Below the pieces are notes generated by a model. It was not told the DNA's origin. It saw nothing but the letters and a program-made list of their open reading frames with translations, and searched no databases. From contig NZ_RBCJ01000002.1 in the NCBI RefSeq assembly GCF_003626755.1, positions 1 through 64,000 of the forward strand: 64,000 nt of DNA, given 5' to 3'. The stretch comes from Ulvibacterium marinum (GTDB taxonomy: Bacteria > Bacteroidota > Bacteroidia > Flavobacteriales > Flavobacteriaceae). Below, one piece after another: positions 18,295-26,415 of the stretch (position 1 is the first letter of the stretch; each line of letters opens with the position of its first letter). A program made the position numbers and the translations under genes.

Positions 18295-19674
18295 ATGGCC
18301 AGGCAGTTAAGGATCATCGCACAGTTGTGGATATCACTTTGCTTGGTTGGGTTCCTCGCTTCATGTACCAAGGATAGTTATAGGACGGAGCGTCAGCTTA
18401 CGATTGATTTCTCCCAAAACCATGATCTGGATAATAACGATAACTTTTCACCGGACGACCAATGGCTGGTGTATGATACAAGAACAGAGGAAGGTGGGAT
18501 AGGCGGAAATGGCAAAATTGAAAAGGTACATGTAGTTACCGGCGAGCAGGTAACGCTTTACGAGTTAGACCACAACAAGGCCTTTGGTCCCGGAGTTGGT
18601 GCCGTAAGCTACAGTCACACCAACAATCAAGTGGTTTTTATTCACGGACTTTTGAATGCGTCTACCGACTATCCGTATGAACAGTGGAGGAGGACCGGGG
18701 TAATCGTGGAGGACGATGCTCCCGGTATTCCTTTGTTTATGGATGCCAGGGACGTTTCCTTTCCATTTAACCCCGGAGCGTTACGGGGAGGAACACATCG
18801 TCATGAATGGAGCGGTGATGGCCAATGGATCGGTTTTACCTATAACGATGCCCTAATGAAAAAAAGGGAAGATTCTACCGGGGTAAACTACAATTTGAGG
18901 ACCATTGGCGTATCAAAAAACGAGAAGAAGGTAATTGTAAAGGACTCGTTAAAGGGAGATAATTTTTCGGGCGATTGGTTCAGTGCAGTGGTGGTTCAGG
19001 TAGAACCGAATCCAAGGAACGGCAGTGATGAAATCAGTAGGGCGGAGGCCGATAGTTGGGTAGGAACTTATGGTTATAGTAAGGACGATGGTACAAAACA
19101 AAGGGCAAGGGCCTTTATTGGCACTGTAAATGATGCAACCGGAAAGGAAGTTAAGGAAGTCTATTTGGTAGACATTCCGGAATGTCTTTCATGTATTGGG
19201 GAAGATGGCCCACTTGAGGGTACCAAAACAAGCTTTCCATCGCCTCCTGCCGGAACAGTCCAACGGAGACTGACCTATACCGTGAAATCCAAATTCCCTG
19301 GGTGTGAAGGTGTTGTGCGATCCTCGTATGACGGTGCTTTATTGGCCTTTCTGGCTTATGATGACAATAACATCAAACAAGTGTTTACAATTTCACCTAA
19401 GGGCGGTACCCCGGTACAGCAGACCTTTCACCCCAGTGATGTACAAAGCGGGGTGCGTTGGCACCCTAAAGAATATCGTATTGGTTATGTTTGGAATAAT
19501 GCGGTAGTAAGTCGTAAAATAGGGGAGAGGGCGTTTGAAATCTGGACCAAACCTTCAACCGAACCTCCTATGAATCTTGTTTGGTCGCACGATGGAAACA
19601 CAATTGCCTATAATAAAATTGTGACCAACACTAAGGGCAGATCCGCAAAACAGATTTTTGTCATTGATCTTTAG
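18295..19674 (+). CDS. YidR-like (DUF3748) beta-propeller lipoprotein
   Basis: 459 aa from the chosen ATG, which gives a clean lipoprotein signal (MARQLRII...FLASC). An in-frame ATG ten codons earlier (18265) is possible but puts a poor leader before the signal. Sequence blocks RQLTIDFSQNHDLDNND, DDQWLVYDTR, HVVTGEQ, FIHGLLNAS, GALRGGTHRHEWS and IGFTYND follow the order of E. coli YidR/DUF3748, a TolB-like propeller of unknown role. It is the last gene of the rightward group with GH92 and the propeller/helical lipoprotein, so a sugar-related periplasmic role is likely. It converges with the lyase gene at 19695. Confidence 0.75.
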   Translation: MARQLRIIAQLWISLCLVGFLASCTKDSYRTERQLTIDFSQNHDLDNNDNFSPDDQWLVYDTRTEEGGIGGNGKIEKVHVVTGEQVTLYELDHNKAFGPGVGAVSYSHTNNQVVFIHGLLNASTDYPYEQWRRTGVIVEDDAPGIPLFMDARDVSFPFNPGALRGGTHRHEWSGDGQWIGFTYNDALMKKREDSTGVNYNLRTIGVSKNEKKVIVKDSLKGDNFSGDWFSAVVVQVEPNPRNGSDEISRAEADSWVGTYGYSKDDGTKQRARAFIGTVNDATGKEVKEVYLVDIPECLSCIGEDGPLEGTKTSFPSPPAGTVQRRLTYTVKSKFPGCEGVVRSSYDGALLAFLAYDDNNIKQVFTISPKGGTPVQQTFHPSDVQSGVRWHPKEYRIGYVWNNAVVSRKIGERAFEIWTKPSTEPPMNLVWSHDGNTIAYNKIVTNTKGRSAKQIFVIDL

Positions 19675-19694
19675 CCTATACGAAAAAGTTTAGA

Positions 19695-20621
19695 TCACTT
19701 CTTGGAATCGATATTCCCCCTTAACGCCTTCAATTGATTTTCAAGTCCAATAATGTTCATAATATGCCCGTCAGCGATTTTTTGATGAAGGGCATCAAAT
19801 TCCAGAATGGGTTTTCGACTATTAGGAGTATTGTAAATGCCCTGTTTGAATAAGAGACGCTTAAAAAAGTGAATGGAAATATCCAGATGCTGATTGGAAA
19901 AGGCCAAAACGGGTAAAATCCGTTGGAACAACTCTTGCGCCTCTTCAATTTTGCCGCTGCTGTAAAGGCGATATATTTCGGTATAGCTATAGTGCATTCC
20001 CGTGGGCATAAATGCGTGGACTCCGCGTTGTAGTCCCTCCAACATTTGGGATACGGCCCAGCCGCCGCTTAAATTCAAGCGTCCTTGGGTCAACTTCAAT
20101 ATTCTTGAATACTTAATACCTGCGGGTACGGTTTCGATCTTTAAGCAACGAAAAGCTTCGCATTTATCAAACAGGTTACAAATAAGGCTATCCGGGAGGC
20201 CGTTACCGGAAAAGTCCCAGTCTTGGAGCATTATCATTTCCGGACCCAAATGGGCCAGTTCTGAAAAATGGGTTTTAAATTGGGCATCATTCTCATATGG
20301 AATCTGAAAAAGTACATTTTTGCAACCCAAGGCCAGGTGTGATTTTAATAACTTTTTACTTGCGGCAAGGTCATTCGCCCCTATTCCTGCAATTACAGGC
20401 ACCCCTTCGGAAACTTCTAGGACGGTAGCTACCATTTCAAGTCGTTCGGAAGGACTCAATTTGTAGACTTCCGAAGCCATGGCCGGCACCAAAAATCCAG
20501 CCACACCTGCTTGTAAGGCGTACCTAACGTTCTTTTTCAAAGCAGGAAAATCTATAGTATCCTCTTTGGTAAAGGGGGTATTTAAGACGGTAACGATACC
20601 GTGGAGTGGAAAAAGTTCCAT
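19695..20621 (-). CDS. DapA/NanA-family class I aldolase-like protein
   Basis: 308 aa from the first ATG. An in-frame TTG ten codons earlier (20651) could also start it. Schiff-base Lys 171 (161 from the ATG used here) lies in CLKIET, and the fold opens GIVTVLNTPFT...D..ALKKNV, typical of the DHDPS/N-acetylneuraminate lyase superfamily. The usual YN.P block with the catalytic Tyr is replaced by MLQDWDFSGN, so the classical mechanism is altered. Likely role: retro-aldol cleavage or dehydration of a keto-deoxy sugar acid in the cytoplasm. It is the last gene of the minus-strand SusC operon direction, 191 bases beyond the transporter gene, so it may have its own promoter. Confidence 0.7.
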   Translation of the reverse strand: MELFPLHGIVTVLNTPFTKEDTIDFPALKKNVRYALQAGVAGFLVPAMASEVYKLSPSERLEMVATVLEVSEGVPVIAGIGANDLAASKKLLKSHLALGCKNVLFQIPYENDAQFKTHFSELAHLGPEMIMLQDWDFSGNGLPDSLICNLFDKCEAFRCLKIETVPAGIKYSRILKLTQGRLNLSGGWAVSQMLEGLQRGVHAFMPTGMHYSYTEIYRLYSSGKIEEAQELFQRILPVLAFSNQHLDISIHFFKRLLFKQGIYNTPNSRKPILEFDALHQKIADGHIMNIIGLENQLKALRGNIDSKK

Positions 20622-20812
20622 TGTTTTTACGTATTGTATTCCTTTATTCAATTAAATCCAAGGGTGCGTTTTTAAAAAAATAGAATTTTTAGATTGGCCC
20701 GTAAACCTTATGGTAGCTAATAAAACAAAGCAGATAAGACATAGGAAGTTCGTTTTTTGATTTCACGACACTGGCGTTTTCTAGTCTGGTTTCAATTTAA
20801 ACATTTAATTGG

Positions 20813-22036
20813 CTATTCGGTTATTTTCGGATCCTGCTTTCCGGCTTTGTACCCATGTAGGGCATAGTACCCAATAAAGGCATAACATACCAGAGGAAGC
20901 ACATAGGAGAGATGTAACCCTACTTCGGGAATATCGGCAAGCATCCCTTGAAGCAAGGGCAATAGGGCACCTCCTACCGGGGCCATGACAAGGATGCCGG
21001 ACGCTTTGTTGGTATATTCGCCTAAACCATCAATGGACAGGGCAAAGATATTGGACCACATGATAGAATTAAAAAGCCCGACCGCGAGCATGGACCACAT
21101 GGCCAACCAGCCATTGCTGGTAAGGGTTACAGCCAGAAGTCCCACGGCCGCAAGGGCAGAAATGAAGAGTACTTTTTGGGCACTGACCTTCCGTAGAATG
21201 GCCGATCCTAAAAACCGTCCGATCATAAGTCCCCCCCAATACAGGGCGATATAGTTGGCGGCCTTTTTTTCTTCAAGCCCCGCGATATGGGGCTCGCCCA
21301 AAAAATTGACTATAAAGCTGCCAATGGCTACCTCTGCTCCTACATAGAGCATTAAAGCTATGGCCCCAAGGCGTAGTTGACGAAAACGTAACACATTGAT
21401 TTTTAGCTTTTTTGTTGATGGACTTATTACTTGGGGCAGTTTTAATAGTGCAAATATCCCCGCAATGGCAAAGGCGAAAAGGGCAAGGCCCACGTAAGGC
21501 CCTTCAACGGCGGCCGCAGCTTCTTTTGGGGTGGCATAGCTCCCGAGTATAAACAATCCACCGAACAGAGGGGCCAAAGTGGTGGCCAAGGAATTAACGC
21601 CTTGTGCCAGATTTAAACGGCTGGAGGCCGTTTCCGGCGGACCTAAAATAATGACATAAGGGTTGGCCACCACCTGAAGGATAACACAGCCGGTAGCCAT
21701 GGTAAAAAGCCCGAACAAAAACAACGGATAGGAAATGGCCCAGGATGCAGGCAAAAAAAGTAATGCGCCCAAACCAATGGTGAGCAATCCCGCTGAGATA
21801 CCTTTCTTATAACCGATCCGCTCAATGAGCATGCTTGCCGGAATGGCCATCATAAAATAGGCCCCAAAAAAGCAAAATTGAATCAGCATGGTCTCGGTAT
21901 AGTCCATGGTGAACAGCCCCTTAAAATGGGGGATAAGAATATCATTCAGCGAAACAATGCCTCCCCAGATAAAAAATAGTAACGTCATTAGGGCAAAAGC
22001 ACCTCTATAGGAGGTTGAACGACTGGTATTTTCCAT
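20813..22036 (-). CDS. MFS sugar:H+ symporter of the FucP/NagP/GluP type
   Basis: 407 aa with about 12 predicted membrane helices. It opens ALMTLLFFIWGGIVSLNDILIPHFK, the helix-1 signature of the FucP family (fucose, glucose/galactose and N-acetylglucosamine permeases), with GYKKG in the first cytoplasmic loop and NPYVIILGPPETASSRLNLAQ (split across helices) later. It brings a monosaccharide across the inner membrane. The SIS isomerase and ROK kinase genes directly upstream suggest an amino sugar or hexose that is phosphorylated after uptake. It is separated from the SIS gene by 97 bases. Confidence 0.85.
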   Translation of the reverse strand: MENTSRSTSYRGAFALMTLLFFIWGGIVSLNDILIPHFKGLFTMDYTETMLIQFCFFGAYFMMAIPASMLIERIGYKKGISAGLLTIGLGALLFLPASWAISYPLFLFGLFTMATGCVILQVVANPYVIILGPPETASSRLNLAQGVNSLATTLAPLFGGLFILGSYATPKEAAAAVEGPYVGLALFAFAIAGIFALLKLPQVISPSTKKLKINVLRFRQLRLGAIALMLYVGAEVAIGSFIVNFLGEPHIAGLEEKKAANYIALYWGGLMIGRFLGSAILRKVSAQKVLFISALAAVGLLAVTLTSNGWLAMWSMLAVGLFNSIMWSNIFALSIDGLGEYTNKASGILVMAPVGGALLPLLQGMLADIPEVGLHLSYVLPLVCYAFIGYYALHGYKAGKQDPKITE

Positions 22037-22133
22037 AAATTGGGTTTTAGGTTAACGTTAGGGTATCGGGACGGAATCGACTATACTTTTTCTTCATCTT
22101 TCCGTATATTTTAGGCTCTAAACCTAGCCATAT

Positions 22134-22763
22134 TTAAAAAAAAGTCTCTTCGAGCGTGATGCATAAAGCATGGTATATGGGTAAGTGGTATTCTTGTACT
22201 TCGGCAGTTTGCACGGCCGGCACACATATGGCCACATCACAAAGATTCTTTAGCTCACCACCCATTTCTCCTATCAGCCCAAGGGTCGATACCCCTTTTG
22301 CCTTGGCCACGATACAGGCATCGATTACGTTTTGTGAATTGCCAGAAGTGCTGATTGCCAAAAGGACATCTCCCTTTTTTCCTAGGGCTACGACTTGTTG
22401 AGCAAAGACAAAATCTCCCCCAATATCGTTTAAAATGGCCGATAATAATGCTCCATGGGCATTTAAGGAAACGGCTGGCAGGGCACCTTCAAGTGTCGAG
22501 GCCAAAAGGTCTCCCCGGGTTTCCGAAATGGCCCTTAGATTTTTTGCCAACTCTGAATCCACAGTCCGTTTTTTGGAAAAGGACTTCATTAACTCACCCA
22601 CAATGTGATCGGCATCCGATGCACTTCCCCCATTACCACACAGCAATAGTTTACCTCCCTTTTTATAAGATTCAATGAGGAGTTCGGCAGCGGAACGTAT
22701 TTCGTTTTCACAAAATGCCAAAGGTGGGTAACGCTTAATAAGGGTTTTTAGAATGCTATTCAT
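22134..22763 (-). CDS. SIS-domain sugar-phosphate isomerase (GmhA-like)
   Basis: 209 aa, single SIS domain, cytoplasmic. It has the GmhA/DiaA-type nucleotide-like phosphate loop CGNGGSASDADHI (residues about 42-54) and a second phosphate-binding stretch ISTSGNSQNV. The catalytic Glu/His of heptose isomerases may be matched by E in VGELM and H in EYHLPIYHAL. GmhA interconverts sedoheptulose 7-phosphate and heptose phosphate, but relatives in sugar loci act on other sugar phosphates. Its stop-start spacing of 20 bases to the ROK kinase upstream supports sequential action: kinase, then isomerase. The substrate is not determined. Confidence 0.8.
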   Translation of the reverse strand: MNSILKTLIKRYPPLAFCENEIRSAAELLIESYKKGGKLLLCGNGGSASDADHIVGELMKSFSKKRTVDSELAKNLRAISETRGDLLASTLEGALPAVSLNAHGALLSAILNDIGGDFVFAQQVVALGKKGDVLLAISTSGNSQNVIDACIVAKAKGVSTLGLIGEMGGELKNLCDVAICVPAVQTAEVQEYHLPIYHALCITLEETFF

Positions 22764-22783
22764 AAGCCTGATTTATTCAAAGA

Positions 22784-23758
22784 TTACTGCATGGCAACGC
22801 CCAGGGCCGCATAGTCCCCGATCTTATCCCCTAGTTTGGCGGGCACAATTTCACAGGCATCGAATGCCGCTGTGATAGCTTCACGTTTCAAAACCTTTAG
22901 GACCAACGGGCGTAGCAAAGCTTCGTTACGGGCATAAATACTGCCAATTACAATACGTTCGGGGTTAATAATATCTACTAAAAGTGCCAATCCTTTACCT
23001 AGGTATTGGGCGGTTGTTTCAATAATTTCCATGGCCAATGGGTCTCCCGCATAGGCCGCTTCAAAAATGGTTTTTGCATCAAGTATATCCAAATCCGTAA
23101 CTGAACTGCAAAAACCGACATTTATAGCTTGTTCTAGTTTTTCGCGTACACGGATCTTGGCCAGTTGGGCTATTCCCCCACCACTGCAAAAGCCTTCAAA
23201 GGAACCGGCCTTGCCAAAACCTATAGGCCCTGAATCGGCCATGCGTACGTGGCCAATTTCACCGGCAAGATCGTTTGCGCCCGAATAGATTTGGCCATTA
23301 AGGATGAGGCCGGCACCCATGCCTGTGCCAAAGGTGAGAAAAATCATATTTTCAACACCCTGGCCCGCACCCATTTTCCATTCCGCCAAGGCACCGGCAT
23401 TGGCATCATTCTGTAGGACTACAGGAACCCCAAATTCATCTTCAAATTGGTCTACGATACCCACCTCGTTCCAGCCCGGTAAATTGGGCGGCGATTTAAT
23501 GATACCCTTTTTTGAATCCAAAGGCCCCCCACAACTAACACCTATTTTGAGCAAACCCTTGGGGCCATACCGTGTCATCAAGGTTTTGATGTGCGCCTTA
23601 AATTCCTCCAAAATGGCCTTATGCCCCCGATCTGCCTTAGTTTCAAAGCGTTTTTTGTCCACAAGCCTACCTTTGGCATCCCCCAATACTATGGCACACT
23701 TAGTACCGCCAATATCCAGCCCCAAATAATACGAATCAATTTTTAGAGTTTCGTGCAT
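22784..23758 (-). CDS. ROK-family sugar kinase
   Basis: 324 aa. The ATP-binding DIGGTKCAIV is at about 15-24, the catalytic/sugar site QNDANAGALAEW in the middle, then FLTFGTGMGAGLI. The ROK zinc loop is atypical: after GEIGH it reads GPIGFGKAGSFEGFCSGG and lacks the three Cys of the usual C.CG..GC motif, as in a known Bacteroidota subtype. It phosphorylates a hexose or acylhexosamine in the cytoplasm with ATP. It lies upstream of the SIS isomerase and permease; a 360-base gap with one small ORF precedes it. Whether it prefers glucose, mannose, GlcN or ManNAc is open. Confidence 0.85.
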   Translation of the reverse strand: MHETLKIDSYYLGLDIGGTKCAIVLGDAKGRLVDKKRFETKADRGHKAILEEFKAHIKTLMTRYGPKGLLKIGVSCGGPLDSKKGIIKSPPNLPGWNEVGIVDQFEDEFGVPVVLQNDANAGALAEWKMGAGQGVENMIFLTFGTGMGAGLILNGQIYSGANDLAGEIGHVRMADSGPIGFGKAGSFEGFCSGGGIAQLAKIRVREKLEQAINVGFCSSVTDLDILDAKTIFEAAYAGDPLAMEIIETTAQYLGKGLALLVDIINPERIVIGSIYARNEALLRPLVLKVLKREAITAAFDACEIVPAKLGDKIGDYAALGVAMQ

Positions 23759-23765
23759 AACCGGT

Positions 23766-23951
23766 TTATTTTGAACCGAATAATAAATCTATCGAGGCCT
23801 GTAATCGCGAATAATCCGAAAAACCATCTTTTTCTTTTAAACTAGCACTGCTTGAAATGACTCCGATCGCGTTTTCCTTACCAAAAAACAAGTGCATCAG
23901 GGCGGAATCGATTCCGCCCAAAAAGGTCGTTATGGTTCCTTGGGCTTGCAT
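23766..23951 (-). CDS. Small hypothetical ORF upstream of the ROK kinase
   Basis: 61 codons, ATG at 23949-23951, ending 7 bases before the kinase start. It contains GTITTFLGGIDSALMHLFFGK, which has a moderately hydrophobic stretch, and nothing recognisable. It may be a real small protein, the tail of a deleted gene, or only leader sequence between the lipoprotein gene at 24121 and the kinase. Evidence is limited to its position, in the operon direction and immediately before the kinase. The rest of the 362-base gap 23759-24120 shows no other gene. Confidence 0.25.
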   Translation of the reverse strand: MQAQGTITTFLGGIDSALMHLFFGKENAIGVISSSASLKEKDGFSDYSRLQASIDLLFGSK

Positions 23952-24120
23952 ACTATTTTTGGTACTTCATATTGAAAAATGGCTTCGACTTGCCCTAAGA
24001 TACTCATTGTTTTATGACTCACAGACCGGTTCCTCAAGATTGTTTTTCTCCTGTTCAAAGTATTCTCTTCCAGCATATCCATGGTTACTATTTTATAATT
24101 ATTGGAGGTATTGTTCCCTC

Positions 24121-26400
24121 TTATTGAATTAAATTTAAATAGCGTCCCATCCAATACGGCAGTAACCAAAAAACGGGTTCTCTTAATTGATGGGGATTCC
24201 CACTTATTGCATGGTAAGGGTTCCGATCCCAGCGGATGGTCCTATACTCACTTGGAGGCCTTAACTCGTTTACTTGCAAATCTTCCAAGATCGGCTCACG
24301 AACTACTTGTAAATCCTCCCTTTTTCCGTTGTCTATCCTCCAATCGATTAAATCCAAAGGGGCATCCTTTAAAAAGAAAATGGAACTTTCCAGTTCATCC
24401 GTACCCTTGGTAAAAAGATTATAGGTGAAATTGACAAATGGACTCTTGGCCCCTTTGTTTTTATGGAACCATTGGTCCAGATGCGTTCTATATTCCTTTT
24501 GTAATCCCTTATCTTCCTCCGTGCTCATTAAGGGCGGGTAGCAATACAAGGCAAGATAGGTATCAAAGTAAGTCTCCCAAGCCGGATTGGTGGTATACAG
24601 TTCTTTTGCATTTTCGAGGTATTTCTCCTCATGTATTAATTTGAGGTACTCTTTTTGATACTTTTCATCTTTTGTAATATGATAAGCGAACTTTAAAAAG
24701 GAAAGCAGTTCCAAAGAATTCAATGCCTTTTCGGGATTCCAATCCAAATCACGATTCAAAAGGTCCGGTGACCAGACGCCCCATTTGGTATGCGTATCGT
24801 CTACCCCCACAAGGTTAAAATCATTGCGTATAAGATGGTCCATTATTTTACTAAAATGATGAGCCACCCTTTCTTTTTCATCCTCGTCCGCAACCAGGGT
24901 ATAATACCAATAGTAACCGAACAAATGCCCGCATAGTTCATCGCTGCTCGTATCTCCCTTCCATTTCCATTTACCATCCTTGGAGACATGCCATCGTTTT
25001 TCAACACTCTTCTGTCTCGGATTGGCTATTCTTTCCTCGGCCCTTTGTTTCGCATTGTAGGTTCGGTTCATATCATGCGATTTTTTCCAAGAAACCGGGA
25101 TAATGGTCCTCGCGAAAAAACCGTCTATTTGGGTCACCTCTCGGAGGTAATGCAAAAACTCGAACGCCTTTTTAGCACGTTCTTTGGCCTCAGGGCTTTT
25201 TGTTACGGCATATCGAAACGATTCCATGGCCAGGTACATGGCCGTGTACTCGCCATCATTGTCATCATCTTCCCTTTCAATAACCGTGGTATCCCCGGCT
25301 ATGGGCAGTCTGGATCGGGCAATTATCCAGGGTTCCCTTACATGATGGTCCATTAAGGCTTTATAAAAGAAATCGGCCTTGCCGGCCAAGGTCATTGTCC
25401 GATTTTTTATGGCGCTAATACCCTTTGCCGTAGCTATCCAGGCCGTACCGGAGGCATCAAAGGAGATATCCCGTACCTGATCGGACAATAACCACCTTTG
25501 TCCCAACAAGACCGAATAGTCCTTGGAGCTTGGTTCAAATCTTGAAATTCCATAGTTGGTTCCAACCCACATTCGGCCATCCGGACCTTTCCTTACAGCG
25601 GTAACATCTCCACTTGGAATACCATCTTTTGGTAATTTCTCGCCGATTTTCTGGTTCTGATCCCTAAGGGTAACGCCGCCCATACCACCCACCCATAATA
25701 TATTATCATGGTCAAAGTCTAGGCCTTTTACCGCCGCACTGATCAAATCCTCGTTGCCCTGGAAAGCTTTGGTCCCGTTTTCCGCACAATGAAAAAGACC
25801 AACATCCGTGCCTATCCACAGTCCACTTCTGCCATCGGATAGTACGGCCCGTATACTTTTAGGGACATGATATTCTTTTTTTTGCCATTGGCCCTTATTA
25901 AACAACCAGATTCCATCTGGTCCCAAGGCATATACACCTTCTTTGGCGACGGCCAGTTTGCCAATGGGAAAGTCCAACCCTTGTGTTTTACGTGTTTTTT
26001 GGGAGGAATAGGTGTACACGCCGTTCCAAGTGGCCAGCCATAAGGTTCCTTCCATATCCATTTTAAGATCATAGGCAGGACCTTGATTCGCACCTTGAAT
26101 CATTAATTGCCACGTTTTGGCGTCTTTCTTTTTTTGATACACTCCATGTTTGGTCGCTGCCCATAAGGTACCCGTTTTGTCCGAGTAAACCGCTCTTACG
26201 TCATTGGCCTCCGGAATGCGCTTGTCAATGATAAAAGGCTCATGGTATTCCTGAAGAAAGGGTTTATCCACATACGCGTTTACTCCAGCGGATAAATCCT
26301 TGTTCCCTTTTTCTTTTTCTGAAGAACCACAGGAACCCAATAAAATGATAAATATGTATAATCCCAGCTTTTGCAGGCCGTTGCGATATGGTTTTTTCAT
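24121..26400 (-). CDS. Lipoprotein: regulator-type beta-propeller fused to a helical putative catalytic domain (second copy)
   Basis: 759 aa. Lipoprotein signal LLGSCG (Cys 24). Residues about 60-340 carry Reg_prop blades such as TLWAATKHGVYQ, TLWLATWNGVYTY, LWIGTDVGLFH and MWVGTNYGISRF. Residues 360-759 carry the same helical domain as 16022-18256, with GDTSSDELCGH, a DDTHTKWGVWSPD block, TKDEKY, and LPYWMGRYLNLIQ at the very end. It lacks histidine kinase and DNA-binding domains. It lies in the SusC-led operon right after the GH67N-like gene (15-base spacing). It probably works outside the cell or in the periplasm on the imported glycan; the reaction is not known. Confidence 0.7.
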   Translation of the reverse strand: MKKPYRNGLQKLGLYIFIILLGSCGSSEKEKGNKDLSAGVNAYVDKPFLQEYHEPFIIDKRIPEANDVRAVYSDKTGTLWAATKHGVYQKKKDAKTWQLMIQGANQGPAYDLKMDMEGTLWLATWNGVYTYSSQKTRKTQGLDFPIGKLAVAKEGVYALGPDGIWLFNKGQWQKKEYHVPKSIRAVLSDGRSGLWIGTDVGLFHCAENGTKAFQGNEDLISAAVKGLDFDHDNILWVGGMGGVTLRDQNQKIGEKLPKDGIPSGDVTAVRKGPDGRMWVGTNYGISRFEPSSKDYSVLLGQRWLLSDQVRDISFDASGTAWIATAKGISAIKNRTMTLAGKADFFYKALMDHHVREPWIIARSRLPIAGDTTVIEREDDDNDGEYTAMYLAMESFRYAVTKSPEAKERAKKAFEFLHYLREVTQIDGFFARTIIPVSWKKSHDMNRTYNAKQRAEERIANPRQKSVEKRWHVSKDGKWKWKGDTSSDELCGHLFGYYWYYTLVADEDEKERVAHHFSKIMDHLIRNDFNLVGVDDTHTKWGVWSPDLLNRDLDWNPEKALNSLELLSFLKFAYHITKDEKYQKEYLKLIHEEKYLENAKELYTTNPAWETYFDTYLALYCYPPLMSTEEDKGLQKEYRTHLDQWFHKNKGAKSPFVNFTYNLFTKGTDELESSIFFLKDAPLDLIDWRIDNGKREDLQVVREPILEDLQVNELRPPSEYRTIRWDRNPYHAISGNPHQLREPVFWLLPYWMGRYLNLIQ

Positions 26401-26415
26401 TGCTGATGCTACTCG

